From: Candidatus Aminicenantota bacterium
GTDB taxonomy: Bacteria; Acidobacteriota; Aminicenantia; Aminicenantales; Aminicenantaceae
Assembly (NCBI GenBank): GCA_016927475.1
Contig: JAFGMO010000065.1
Coordinates: 49,360 to 113,359, forward strand
DNA length: 64,000 nucleotides
Reading direction: 5' to 3'
Numbering within the stretch: position 1 is the stretch's first letter; every line of letters starts with the position of its first letter. Below are positions 40,786 to 50,204 of the stretch, piece by piece. A program made the translations under genes and the position numbers. The notes beneath the pieces were generated by a model. That model was not told where the DNA came from. It searched no databases and worked only from the letters and a program-made list of their open reading frames with translations.

Positions 40786-41397
40786 ATGAAAAACTTTTTA
40801 AAAAAAATATTCAGGTATGTGTGTCTTACAGCATTGACTATGGTAATGATAACAGGCTGTGCTCCCCGTCGCGGAATTCTTCCGGAGCCGAAACCAGAGC
40901 CGGTGGAAGCGCTTCCTCCAGCCGGGTTCGTGATGAAACCTTTTCACCAATCGATGAAAGAGGAGATGCAAAAGTCCTACGATCGTGCTAATGAAATCAT
41001 CGCCGGCATTTTTACAGGAATTCACCGCAAAGAAAATGGAGGGTTCATTTATTATTTCAGCGATTTCAGCCGGTTCAACAAGGAAACCTTCTCCTGGGGA
41101 AAATCCCAGAACGTCATCATGCAGGTTCATCAGAACGCATTCAAGCCGGAAATCATCAGGCAGAATGAATTCAAAAGGCTTGTCGATCTCGACAAAACCG
41201 GCATCTGCTGGGATTTTTTTCAGGGAAACCGCAATGTTTTCCTTGTGGAGGGAAGAATGAACCTCATTTTTCTCGAGGCGGGCTTTGACGAGACCACAGG
41301 GGATTCCTACAGAAATTTGCTCGATGCCTACCCGATGACCGATGAATGCAGGGCAAAATATATATTCAACCTGATGATCCGGGACAAGATAAAATAA
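40786..41397 (+). CDS. Lipoprotein of unknown function
   Basis: A 203-residue protein with a lipoprotein signal MKNFLKKIFRYVCLTALTM and lipobox ITGC (Cys at about 25). After a Pro-rich stretch (PEPKPEPVEALPPAG) comes an unrecognised domain with SMKEEMQKSYDRANEIIAGIF, YYFSDFSRFNKETFSWGKSQNVIMQV and LVEGRMNLIFLEAGFDETTGD. It is anchored to the envelope. GAGATG precedes the ATG closely. No operon partner; a palindromic element and a convergent permease follow. Confidence 0.78.
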   Translation: MKNFLKKIFRYVCLTALTMVMITGCAPRRGILPEPKPEPVEALPPAGFVMKPFHQSMKEEMQKSYDRANEIIAGIFTGIHRKENGGFIYYFSDFSRFNKETFSWGKSQNVIMQVHQNAFKPEIIRQNEFKRLVDLDKTGICWDFFQGNRNVFLVEGRMNLIFLEAGFDETTGDSYRNLLDAYPMTDECRAKYIFNLMIRDKIK

Positions 41398-41400
41398 TTA

Positions 41401-41486
41401 GGGATACAATTTCCCTTTGCTTTTTTCCCCCTAAATTTCTAGAGGTGATTTTAAGTGGAAAATAGGTGAAAGGGTATTGTGTCCCC
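41401..41486. repeat. ~90 bp palindromic element, copy D
   Basis: Left end GGGATACAATTTCCCTTT, right end AAAGGGTATTGTGTCCCC. The left and right halves are partly complementary. It stands 2 bp from the stop of the permease 41489-44095 and just after the stop of the lipoprotein gene. Confidence 0.6.
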
Positions 41487-41488
41487 AA

Positions 41489-44095
41489 TTATTCATACCT
41501 CAAGCTGTCTACCGGGTTGGCGGCGGCGGCTTTGATGGTGTGATAACTCACCGTAAAAGCTGCAAAGCCTACAGTTAGAACACTGGGTATCAGCAAAAAC
41601 CACAAGGAGAATTCCGTCCTGTAAGCGAATCCAGCGAGCCATTTATTCAAGATATAGTAAGCCGCCGGCAAAGCAATTAGGTTGGCGAAAAGGACCCATT
41701 TGACGAACTCTCCCGACAATAGGACGGTGATGCGTGTGACCGATGCCCCGACCACTTTTCTGATCCCGATTTCTTTGGTCCGGCTCTGTGTGGTATGGGC
41801 CGTCAATCCGAGAATACCAAAACAAGCGATGGCTATCGCGAGAATGCCGAACACTCTGACCAAGGCGGCGACTTTTTCCTCTTCTCGATAGAACCTGTCA
41901 AAGTACGTATCGATAAAGGAATAATCAATCGGGATTCCGGGGAATAAACTCTCCCAAGTGTTTTTAACGGAGGCAAGCGTCCGACCGATATTGTTGGTGG
42001 ATAGAGTCAGCGTTATAAATCTGAAGACATCCGGTCTTATGCTCATGATCACGGGCCCGATTTCCCGCTGCAATCCGAAGAAGTGAAAGTCCTTGACAAC
42101 GCCGATTATTTCTCCCTGGTTTCCTCCGTAGCCTGACCACAAGGTTTTCCTAAGGGCTTCCGTCGGATCATGCCAGCCAAACTTTTTGACGGCCGCTTCA
42201 TTGATCAAGAAGGATGACCGTGAATCGGAAATTTGTTCTTTTTGAAATGTCCGCCCCGCGGCCAGCGTTATCCCGTATTCCCTGAAAAAATCCGTATCCA
42301 CAAACAGGTAGTACATCCATTGGGTCATATCATCAGCTTCGCCGACAAGTCTTGCATTGGCGCCCTCAGCGAGCCGGCCGGGAACACCCGAAGACATTGT
42401 GACCCCTGTGACTCCGGAATTCCTCAGGAATTCGGCTTTGACTGTTTCGAAATTTTCGCCGATCTTTGCTCCTTGCCGGACAGGAATGACGATTTTTTGC
42501 TCTTTTTCAAACCCGAGATTTTTGTTTTTCATATACCTTATTTGTTGAGAGACGACAATGGCCCCGGTGATGATGATAAATGAGACAATGAACTGCCCTA
42601 CGACCAAAACCCGTCTCAATCCGTTCCTCTTGGAAAGGTTTCCTTGTCTTCTATTCAAAGAAGCGATAGGCCTCAGCCCAGAAAGATAAAAAGCCGGATA
42701 GCTTCCGGCGATGATGCCGGAGAAAAAGAGGATCCCGATCATGGCCAGCAGGAGGTCGAGCCGCACGAAATCCTTCAGGGAGTAAGGGATTTCGGTCAAG
42801 TGGCTGTAAAACGGGAGAAAAACGCCGGAGATGAGGCAGGCCAGAAAAACGGCCAGCAAAGTGGTCAGAATCGATTCCCCGAGAAATTGGAAAATCAATT
42901 GTTTCCGGAAAGCCCCAACGATTTTCCTCAAGCCGACTTCCTTGGATCTGGCGGCCGCTCGGGCTGTTGAGAGGTTGATGAAATTGATGCCGGCAATGAT
43001 CAGGATGAGTCCGGCGATCACGCCGAAAATAAAGAGATAAGTCGGATTTCCCGGAGGAGCCAATTCTCCATGAATATGGGAGAACAGGTGGATATCCTTC
43101 AGGGGCTGGAGAAAATAAGTGAATTTTTGCCCTTCTTTTATATCTTTATGCGAGTTGGCTCCGGTTTCGATCTTCGGGAGAAGCGATTGAACGTCGACAT
43201 CGGGATGGAATTTTACATAGGTATAAAAAACGTTCAAATACCAATGTCGCCTGGCCCACTCCGGTACTTCATCCCCGATCATGGAAGCGATCATTCCGAT
43301 TTTTAGATGCGTGTTTTTTGGAGGGTCGGCCATCACTCCGGTAACGACACATACACGCCCGCCGACCTGGATGGTCTGGCCCGTGGGGCTTTCATTTCCA
43401 AAATACTTGCGTCCTACGGATTCAGAGACGACTAGGGTCCCCGGCCGGTTTAATGCGGTTTCGGGATCACCTTGTTTAAGCGGAAAAGTCAGGACGTCGA
43501 AAATGTCATTGTCAGCCGTATACACATCGTTTTCATAAAAAACCCTGTCCCCCCTTCGAACGAGGATACCCGAAGTATCCCATAAGCGGGTGACTGCTTC
43601 CACCTGAGGAAAATTTTCCTTCAAATAGGGAGCCTCAAAATAGGATACAGGGGCAAAAACCCGCTTGAATGAGGGCATGTTGATGTCGATGCCGAGGCGG
43701 TACACTCGGTCCGCATCACGGTGATAGTTATCGTAGCTCGTTTCGAAACGGATATGCATCAAAATCATCAGGCAGCAGGCGATGCTCACCGCCAGTCCGG
43801 AAACATTGATGAAGGAATACACTTTATGCTTGCGCATGTTTCTTAATGCGATTTTCAAATAGTTTTTAAACATGATCATGCTCCATAAAAGGGAAAATTT
43901 GATGTAATGGAAGAGTATTCCAATAGCGTAGAACCAGTACCATATCCAGGACAGGAAGGCTCCGTGCTGATCGCGGATGTCTAGATAGTCCGTTTCCATG
44001 GCATCAGCGAGGGCGTGTTCTTTTTCATATTGGGATAACCGGGAGATGATCCATCTGGCGATACAGGGCGGCCGTTTTTTTTGGGTTTTTTTCAT
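41489..44095 (-). CDS. FtsX/MacB-type permease with N-terminal prefix domain (868 aa)
   Basis: Start at ATG 44095 (MKKTQKKRPP), one base after the PadR stop; the frame opens a little earlier at a TTG. Prefix about 1-75, helix 1 about 92-112 (NVSGLAVSIACCLMILMHI), first FtsX unit about 345-470 (AGINFINLSTARAAARSKEVGLRKIVGAF), helix about 500 (VVGQFIVSFIIITGAIVV), last FtsX unit about 745-868 (KEIGIRKVVGASVTRITVLL; ending ANPVDSLRYE). Its prefix and upstream DNA are near-duplicates of those at 31191-33865, while the body is more divergent. Forms an operon with PadR 44097-44423. Confidence 0.93.
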   Translation of the reverse strand: MKKTQKKRPPCIARWIISRLSQYEKEHALADAMETDYLDIRDQHGAFLSWIWYWFYAIGILFHYIKFSLLWSMIMFKNYLKIALRNMRKHKVYSFINVSGLAVSIACCLMILMHIRFETSYDNYHRDADRVYRLGIDINMPSFKRVFAPVSYFEAPYLKENFPQVEAVTRLWDTSGILVRRGDRVFYENDVYTADNDIFDVLTFPLKQGDPETALNRPGTLVVSESVGRKYFGNESPTGQTIQVGGRVCVVTGVMADPPKNTHLKIGMIASMIGDEVPEWARRHWYLNVFYTYVKFHPDVDVQSLLPKIETGANSHKDIKEGQKFTYFLQPLKDIHLFSHIHGELAPPGNPTYLFIFGVIAGLILIIAGINFINLSTARAAARSKEVGLRKIVGAFRKQLIFQFLGESILTTLLAVFLACLISGVFLPFYSHLTEIPYSLKDFVRLDLLLAMIGILFFSGIIAGSYPAFYLSGLRPIASLNRRQGNLSKRNGLRRVLVVGQFIVSFIIITGAIVVSQQIRYMKNKNLGFEKEQKIVIPVRQGAKIGENFETVKAEFLRNSGVTGVTMSSGVPGRLAEGANARLVGEADDMTQWMYYLFVDTDFFREYGITLAAGRTFQKEQISDSRSSFLINEAAVKKFGWHDPTEALRKTLWSGYGGNQGEIIGVVKDFHFFGLQREIGPVIMSIRPDVFRFITLTLSTNNIGRTLASVKNTWESLFPGIPIDYSFIDTYFDRFYREEEKVAALVRVFGILAIAIACFGILGLTAHTTQSRTKEIGIRKVVGASVTRITVLLSGEFVKWVLFANLIALPAAYYILNKWLAGFAYRTEFSLWFLLIPSVLTVGFAAFTVSYHTIKAAAANPVDSLRYE

Positions 44096-44096
44096 T

Positions 44097-44423
44097 TCAG
44101 TCAAATTTTATGATCGATTCCACCAACCCATCCCAGGCAAGTTTATGGACTTTGTAGGTGTGTTTTAAAGCCTTTCTTCCTTCGGTGGTCAAAGAGTACA
44201 GCACTTTTCTACGGCCTCCCTGCCTCGGTTCCGGATCGCTTTCTTTGGATCTGACGTAGCCTTTTCTAATGAGCGAAGAAAGGGTGTTACAAAGGGAGCC
44301 GTAGTTGATGGACCTACCGGTGATGTTTTTGATATGCCGGCGCAAGGACACGATATAGGCATTTTCCTTCAGCTTTAAGATCGCCAGTAAGATGAGTTCC
44401 TCGTGTTTGGTTAATTCATACAT
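44097..44423 (-). CDS. PadR-family transcriptional regulator
   Basis: A 108-residue winged-helix protein: MYELTKHEELILLAILKLKENAYIV, SINYGSLCNTLSSLIRKGYVRSK, wing QGGRRKVLYSLTTEGRKALKH, final helix HKLAWDGLVESI. It has Cys and Ser at positions where the other PadR proteins here have Tyr/Phe (GSLCNTL against GTLYGLL), so ligand or DNA contacts may differ. First gene of the operon with the permease. A degraded twin lies at 33784-33865. Confidence 0.92.
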   Translation of the reverse strand: MYELTKHEELILLAILKLKENAYIVSLRRHIKNITGRSINYGSLCNTLSSLIRKGYVRSKESDPEPRQGGRRKVLYSLTTEGRKALKHTYKVHKLAWDGLVESIIKFD

Positions 44424-44435
44424 TTTTTTTCCATG

Positions 44436-44460
44436 ATGTTTATTTTTAATTTAAAAACAT
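44436..44460. promoter_or_regulatory. Possible PadR operator with ATGT/ACAT repeats
   Basis: ATGTTT-13 bases-AAACAT just upstream of the PadR start, followed by ACATACATACAT. ATGT...ACAT is the known PadR recognition pattern. The same sequence is largely kept upstream of the deleted PadR at 33784-33865. Confidence 0.45.
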
Positions 44461-44512
44461 ACATACATATAAACGTGCAGTTTGAAAAATGGTTGACATT
44501 TTTTCAATAATC

Positions 44513-44602
44513 GGAGAAACAATACCCATTTACCTTATTTTTGATAATAACGCTGAAGATGATTTTCAACAGAAAAATGAGTGTTATGGGTATTGTGTCC
44601 TC
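44513..44602. repeat. ~90 bp palindromic element, copy E
   Basis: Ends GGAGAAACAATACCCATTTA and TTATGGGTATTGTGTCC, with the centre GCTGAAGATGATTTTCAAC. Matches the reverse complement of copy C. It lies between the PadR gene above and the stop of the next permease (6 bp away). Confidence 0.7.
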
Positions 44603-44608
44603 GATTAT

Positions 44609-47221
44609 TTATTCATACCGCAGGCAGTCGACAGGATTGGACGAGGCGGCTTTGTAAACAAGAAACGCGATGGTCCCTAAGGAAAACACGAAGGACAATA
44701 AGCCCGCCGCCAAAAATATTCCAAAATCCATGTTTGTCCGGTAGGCGTAGTTTTTAAGCCAAAGGTTCATGATGTAAAATGCCACAGGCCAGGTGATAAA
44801 ATTGCTGACGGCCGTTAATATCACAAAATCTGAGCATAAAGAACGGGATATCTTCATGATGGATGCGCCCAGGACTTTCCTTATCCCGATTTCTTTGGTC
44901 CTCCGGTTGGTAATAATCGTCGTCATGCCTACCAAGCCCATACAGGTAATCAATAAGACAAAGACGGCGGATGACAGCACGATGGCGTTCCATCTTTTTT
45001 CCTCTTTGTATTGGTTTTCGAGAATCTGATCCTGAAAGGAATAGATAAAGGGCTTATCGACCTGAATTTCCTTCCAGATGTTTCTCAGGTTGTCGATAGT
45101 ACGGGCAATATTCTCCGATGAGACTCTGAGGAGAATGCGGAACGGACCCGGGCTGAATAAGTGTATCACCGGTTCTTTTTCATGGCGAAGATCGGAATAA
45201 TGATAATCTTCGACCACGCCGACGATCTGGGCCGGTCTCTCTGAGGAATCCAGGTTTTTTCCTATCGGGTCGTTTATTTCAAAAGATTTGACGAAGAGTT
45301 CATTGACGACGACGGGATTAATATCAGAGGGAATCGTTTGCGGGAAATCTCCGCCTGCGAGAAATTCCATCCCCATGGTGGCAAAATAATCATGAGTCAC
45401 TTGAGAGAAACGGAATTTAAGTTTTTTGTTGTTGTATTGGATCGTTCCCTCTCCTTGCGGCCCGCCTAGGGGGAAAGCACACCCGGATATCTGCCTGACC
45501 GATGCAAGATTCTCCGTTTTCTGTTTGAACAGATTAAAGATCCTTTCTGCTTCCTCTGCTCTTTCGAGAGTTTCGACGATCACCACGCCCTCTTTTTGGA
45601 ATCCCAAGTCCTTGGTGTTGATGAATTTTATCTGTTTGGCCATGGTGAGAGTCGATATGATCAAAAAGACGGAGACGGAAAATTGAACCACGATAAGAAT
45701 CCGGGTCAAACGATTTTTTCCCCCGAGCTTCAAGTGGCCTTTGATGATCCTCGCCGCTTCGATATTGGCTAGAATGATTCCTGGATAAAAACCGGCCAAA
45801 ACGCCCACAATGACAGCCGCACCGGTGAAGATGAGCACGTTAGGAAAGGTCAGCACTCCCAATATCGAAAGACTCTTGGCGGCCAAACGGTTGAAAAACG
45901 GCAGGAGACAAACAGCCACCGCAACACCCGCAGACATCGAAAGAAACATAATGACGATCGACTCGCTCAAAAATTGTCGCACGATATTTTTCTTTCCCGC
46001 TCCCAGAATTTTTCTCATGCCGATTTCGGCCGTCCTGGAGAACGCTTTTCCCAGCGAGAGATTGGTGAAATTGATACAGGCAATTAAAAGGACAAGCAGG
46101 CCTATGCCTCCCAGGATATAGGACTTATTGATATGGCTCCCCGGTTCGCTGGTGATACCCTGTGAATGAAGATAAATATCTTTGATGTTTTGAAGCCAGA
46201 ACGTTATGGTTTCCCCTTTTTCGTTCCAGGCTCCTCTTGCTTTCCTTTCTTCGATGACGCTGCTGAAATACTGGCTGACAAAGGAAGGAAACTTGGCTTC
46301 GATGGATTCAGGAGCCGCCTCCTTCTTGAGTTGGATATAGGTTTCACTTCTGGGCCATGTCCAGCTTTGCAGGGCCTCATTGCTTCTGGAGAAAGCGATA
46401 TTTTCGATACGGATTATCATGTCGAAGACAATCGTCGAATTGGGAGGAGGGTCCTCAGCGATCCCGGTCACAAAAAAATCCTTTTTCTTCTGCCCGAAAG
46501 TCAACGTCAGAGTTTTTCCTACAGCGTTGAGATCCGGAAAGTATTTGACCGCTGTGGATCTGGCCAAAACGATAGAGTTTTCAGATTCGAGGACCTGTGA
46601 TTTATCGCCCTGGAGCAGAGAGAAGGAAAAAAATTCAAAGAAATTTTTATCCGCTAAATGACAATCTTCCCGGAACAAATTATTTTCGTACCGGACAACG
46701 GGATTCTCCCTGGAAATGCGCACGGAATGTTCTATCTCCGGGAAATATTCCTTCAAGGCCGGACCGGCAGCGATGGGCATATTCCTGTATGTATAAGGAT
46801 AATAAAAATCCGTATTGATGACGGAGTAGATTGAATCCGCATTTTCATGAAACCTGTCGTACGATAGTTCATGTTTCACGAATAGATAGGTCCAAATGCA
46901 GAAGGCCAGAGCCAGCGAAAGCCCCAAAATTTTGATCGCAGAAAACACCTTTTGGTTTTTGATATTTCTCAGGGCGAGACAAAGATAATTCCTTAACATG
47001 GCGTATCTCCAGATAAGGGAAAATTTCAAATACGGCAAAACCGAAGAAAGAATTTGGGACAGATACCAGATATTTGCCTTCTTTCTTCCTTCCGTGCCGG
47101 ACAGGTAAGCGTAAAATTCAGCCAGGTCACCGGTCAAAGAAAATTTCTGATCATACTCTTTCATCTTCACCAGAAGCCATCGATAGATGCGCGGCGGCTT
47201 TTGTATGTGATTCTTTTTCAT
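44609..47221 (-). CDS. FtsX/MacB-type permease with N-terminal prefix domain (870 aa)
   Basis: Prefix about 1-75 (KPPRIYRWLLVKMKEYDQKFSLTGDLAEFYAYL), helix 1 about 92-112 (ILGLSLALAFCIWTYLFVK), first FtsX unit about 355-480 (ACINFTNLSLGKAFSRTAEIGMRKILGAG), helix about 510 (VVQFSVSVFLIISTLTM), last FtsX unit about 750-870 (NRRTKEIGIRKVLGASIMKI; ending SNPVDCLRYE). More divergent from the other copies than they are from each other. It starts seven bases after the PadR stop. Substrate unknown; probably controlled by that PadR. Confidence 0.92.
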   Translation of the reverse strand: MKKNHIQKPPRIYRWLLVKMKEYDQKFSLTGDLAEFYAYLSGTEGRKKANIWYLSQILSSVLPYLKFSLIWRYAMLRNYLCLALRNIKNQKVFSAIKILGLSLALAFCIWTYLFVKHELSYDRFHENADSIYSVINTDFYYPYTYRNMPIAAGPALKEYFPEIEHSVRISRENPVVRYENNLFREDCHLADKNFFEFFSFSLLQGDKSQVLESENSIVLARSTAVKYFPDLNAVGKTLTLTFGQKKKDFFVTGIAEDPPPNSTIVFDMIIRIENIAFSRSNEALQSWTWPRSETYIQLKKEAAPESIEAKFPSFVSQYFSSVIEERKARGAWNEKGETITFWLQNIKDIYLHSQGITSEPGSHINKSYILGGIGLLVLLIACINFTNLSLGKAFSRTAEIGMRKILGAGKKNIVRQFLSESIVIMFLSMSAGVAVAVCLLPFFNRLAAKSLSILGVLTFPNVLIFTGAAVIVGVLAGFYPGIILANIEAARIIKGHLKLGGKNRLTRILIVVQFSVSVFLIISTLTMAKQIKFINTKDLGFQKEGVVIVETLERAEEAERIFNLFKQKTENLASVRQISGCAFPLGGPQGEGTIQYNNKKLKFRFSQVTHDYFATMGMEFLAGGDFPQTIPSDINPVVVNELFVKSFEINDPIGKNLDSSERPAQIVGVVEDYHYSDLRHEKEPVIHLFSPGPFRILLRVSSENIARTIDNLRNIWKEIQVDKPFIYSFQDQILENQYKEEKRWNAIVLSSAVFVLLITCMGLVGMTTIITNRRTKEIGIRKVLGASIMKISRSLCSDFVILTAVSNFITWPVAFYIMNLWLKNYAYRTNMDFGIFLAAGLLSFVFSLGTIAFLVYKAASSNPVDCLRYE

Positions 47222-47228
47222 TTTTTTA

Positions 47229-47549
47229 TCAATCCGATTCGAAATCGGGAACTTTCATCCATAAAGACTTATGAAACCGTCTGGCCCTGTTTAATGCGGC
47301 TTTTCCCTTTAGCGTGATGGAATAAAAAATTTTGCTTTTTCCCCCTCTGACTTCGGTCGGTTCTCCCTTGTATAAAGTGAGATACCCTTTTTTTTCCAGG
47401 TTGCTCAGGGAGTTATAAAGGGATCCGTAGGAAATTTTCTTTTTCGTGATGTCCATCACTTTTTTCATGATGGGAAATCCATAGGCATCCCCTTTTAGCT
47501 GCCATATAATGATCAGCAGCATCTCTTCGTTAACGGTAAGTATGTCCAT
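47229..47549 (-). CDS. PadR-family transcriptional regulator
   Basis: A 106-residue winged-helix protein: MDILTVNEEMLLIIIWQLKGDAYGFPI, ISYGSLYNSLSNLEKKGYLTLYKG, wing GGKSKIFYSITLKGKAALNRARRF, short C-terminal helix ending FESD. First gene of an operon with the permease 44609-47221. The upstream DNA contains ATAATA...TATTAT and other AT-rich repeats, with no clear operator. Confidence 0.92.
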   Translation of the reverse strand: MDILTVNEEMLLIIIWQLKGDAYGFPIMKKVMDITKKKISYGSLYNSLSNLEKKGYLTLYKGEPTEVRGGKSKIFYSITLKGKAALNRARRFHKSLWMKVPDFESD

Positions 47550-47646
47550 CTTTCATTTCTCAGTGTTTTGCATATGATCCATATAATAACTACTTACTAG
47601 ATATTATCATAAGACATTCATCATAACGAAGTCAAGATTTTATTTT

Positions 47647-50049
47647 TCACTCGTCCCGCAGGACAACCGCCGGATTAAGGAAGGAGGCCCGGATAGCCTG
47701 AGAACTGATTGTCAGGGCGGCTACGCCCAGAACGATTGCTCCTCCAAAAATGAATTCAAGTGGTGTCAAAGTCGTTCGATAGGCAAAATTCTCAAGCCAT
47801 TTGGAGCTGATATAGTATGAGATAGGCCATATGATCAGATTGGCCGTCCCCACAAGCAGCAGGAATTCGCGGTTGATCATTTTGACAATCTCCAGCGATG
47901 TGGCGCCCATAACTCTTCTGATACCGATCTCCTTAAATCGGCGGGCGATGGAAATGCCGGTTAATCCGAACAAACCTAATGCGGCAATTAATACCGCAAA
48001 AAAGGAGGAGGTGCCCATGATCTGATTCCATCTTTCTTCCATGCGGTAGTGAAGTTTGATATCGTCATCGAGGAAGAAGTACTCGAAGGTTTTTTCCGGT
48101 CTGAACTGAGTCCATAATGCTTTGAGGTCATTCAAGGTCTTTGGGATTCCCGTTGGATCCATTTTGACAACGATGAAGCCGATATCATTTTTCTTATCCA
48201 GATGCAGTATCATGGGATAAATATTTTCCCGAAGCGAGATGTAATTAAAGTCTTTGACGACTCCGATGATGATGGGGTCTTTAAGCTTCCCATGTTCCAT
48301 TCCGGTGACAGGTTTGCCGATAGGATTTTCGATCTCAAAAGTCTTAACAAAGGTTTCGTTGACAAGGACCGCGTTGGATGTTTCTGAATTGCTGCCTTTT
48401 GAAAAGTTCCTTCCAGCCGCCAGTTGGATCCCCAGAGTATCGAGATAATCGTAATCGATTCGTTGTGTGATGGTAATGACCGGAGTTCCGTCTTTTTTGC
48501 GGATGAAGGCCGACAGATTTTTGTCGAGTATGCCGGAAGAGCCGGTAAGGGCTTTTATGTATGGGTGGCCGGCCAGCTTATCTTTGAAAAGATGCAGCAG
48601 AGTTTCTCCGTCGTTACCATTGTTTTTACCGGTTTTGGTGTGGATAGCCAGAATATTTTTCTGTTCGAAGCCGAGGTCTTTGGTGATCAAATAGTTTTTC
48701 TGTTTGTATATGATCGTGGATTCGATAATAAGAAAAAGGGATAATGCGAACTGAAAAACGACCACAAAGCGTGAAAAATGCTTTTTACCTGCGATCCGGT
48801 GTTTTCGCTTGATCACATTCACAAGATCGACCCTTGATGTCAGTAGGGCCGGATAAAGGCCCGATAACGTTCCGATAACCAGCACCATCACCAGTAAAAA
48901 GAGCAGGGTGGGAATGTTGTAAAGGTTTTGTTCCAGGGTCAGGTTTTTACCGGCTAAATTGTTGAACAGGGGGCGAAGTATTTCCACAATTAAGATACTG
49001 ATGATCAGAGCAAATCCGCTGACAGCCAGAGATTCGAACATGAACTGTTTGATCAGGCTGAATCGACCGGCGCCTGCGACCTTGCGGACACCGATTTCCT
49101 TAAACCGGTGTGAGGAACGGGCGATCGTAAGATTTATGAAATTAAAACATGAAATCAGCAAAACCAGCAGCCCGATTCCCGTCAAAAGCAATGAGTGCAG
49201 AGGATTTCCCGTAGGAGCGAGTCCGCCCGAAGTGCTCTCGGATTTCATGTGGAGATCTTCAAGCGGAATAAAAAACAGTTTAAATTCCTTTGGATCCAGG
49301 TTTGCCTTTTGAAACACTTCTCCAAGATGTTCTTCCAAAAAGAGATTTGATTTTTTCTCCAAATCGGCTATTTTTACTTTTGATGAGAGCCGGATAAAGG
49401 TTCCGAACTCAAAAATTTGCCAGCCTGAACCCTCTTTTTCTTCATCAGCAAACATGGCTTCCCGGGTGGGAATGATCATATCAAAATGGATGCTTGAGTT
49501 ATCGGGGATACTGCGGGTAACCCCGCTGATGATAAAGTCGTGATATTGATCCCCGAAGTTGACCGAAATAACTCCTCCGATCGGGGATTCTTTGCCGAAA
49601 TATTTTTCTGCCGTTTTGGAACTTATCACCATCACATCGGGATTTTTTGGAGAGAAAGGGTCATGACCTTGTTCCAGGGGAAAGGTGAAGGTGTCGAAAA
49701 AAGGAATATTCGCAGCGTAGACACGCTCTTTGAATCGATTCGATCCAACCTTAACTTCGGCTTCGGCAAAGCCATAGGTAATCATAGTCTTTATTTCCGG
49801 ATATTGTCTCGCCAGGGCCGGCCCCAGGTTTTCGGAGACATCTATAATCATCGATTCCGAACCGGCGTAAACCTGGTAGATTTCCCGGCCGTTTTTATGG
49901 AATTTATCATAGCTGTATTCATGTTTGATATAGAGAAAAATCAAAATACAGAAAGCCATGGCTACAGAAAGGCTGATGATATTGATGAAGGAATATCCCT
50001 TATAACGGGCGATGTTTCTGACCGCTGTCTTCCAATAATTTTTGAACAT
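47647..50049 (-). CDS. FtsX/MacB-type permease without prefix domain (800 aa)
   Basis: Start at ATG 50049 (MFKNYWKTAVRNIARYKGYS) with AAGGAG six bases upstream; the frame opens a few codons earlier at a TTG inside that ribosome site. Unlike its neighbours it starts directly with the amphipathic segment before helix 1 (about 18-38, INIISLSVAMAFCILIFLYI), so the cytosolic prefix is absent. First FtsX unit about 290-415 (SCFNFINLTIARSSHRFKEIGVRKVAGAG), helix about 440, last FtsX unit about 675-800 (KEIGIRRVMGATSLEI; ending LNPAVVLRDE). The diverged C-terminus (LRDE against LRYE) and lack of PadR show that it belongs to a different subgroup. Confidence 0.92.
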   Translation of the reverse strand: MFKNYWKTAVRNIARYKGYSFINIISLSVAMAFCILIFLYIKHEYSYDKFHKNGREIYQVYAGSESMIIDVSENLGPALARQYPEIKTMITYGFAEAEVKVGSNRFKERVYAANIPFFDTFTFPLEQGHDPFSPKNPDVMVISSKTAEKYFGKESPIGGVISVNFGDQYHDFIISGVTRSIPDNSSIHFDMIIPTREAMFADEEKEGSGWQIFEFGTFIRLSSKVKIADLEKKSNLFLEEHLGEVFQKANLDPKEFKLFFIPLEDLHMKSESTSGGLAPTGNPLHSLLLTGIGLLVLLISCFNFINLTIARSSHRFKEIGVRKVAGAGRFSLIKQFMFESLAVSGFALIISILIVEILRPLFNNLAGKNLTLEQNLYNIPTLLFLLVMVLVIGTLSGLYPALLTSRVDLVNVIKRKHRIAGKKHFSRFVVVFQFALSLFLIIESTIIYKQKNYLITKDLGFEQKNILAIHTKTGKNNGNDGETLLHLFKDKLAGHPYIKALTGSSGILDKNLSAFIRKKDGTPVITITQRIDYDYLDTLGIQLAAGRNFSKGSNSETSNAVLVNETFVKTFEIENPIGKPVTGMEHGKLKDPIIIGVVKDFNYISLRENIYPMILHLDKKNDIGFIVVKMDPTGIPKTLNDLKALWTQFRPEKTFEYFFLDDDIKLHYRMEERWNQIMGTSSFFAVLIAALGLFGLTGISIARRFKEIGIRRVMGATSLEIVKMINREFLLLVGTANLIIWPISYYISSKWLENFAYRTTLTPLEFIFGGAIVLGVAALTISSQAIRASFLNPAVVLRDE

Positions 50050-50188
50050 CTTAGGCTCCTTATCCAACGTCTAAGCAAACATCATGCCAAAAGCATTTTT
50101 CCGGAAGGGGCGACGTTATTTGAGCCCGTATTTGTCCGCTGCCGCGACACAACTGTTCAAAAAAGGACATTAAAGGATAGGGATGATT

Positions 50189-50202
50189 GGAATTATGTTC
50201 CC
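50189..50202. repeat. Solo end of the ~90 bp palindromic element
   Basis: GGAATTATGTTCCC followed by GA and the TTA of a stop codon, the same spacing as copy C. It lies at the end of an unrelated membrane-protein gene, which suggests a preference for 3' gene ends rather than for permeases alone. Confidence 0.35.
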
Positions 50203-50204
50203 GA

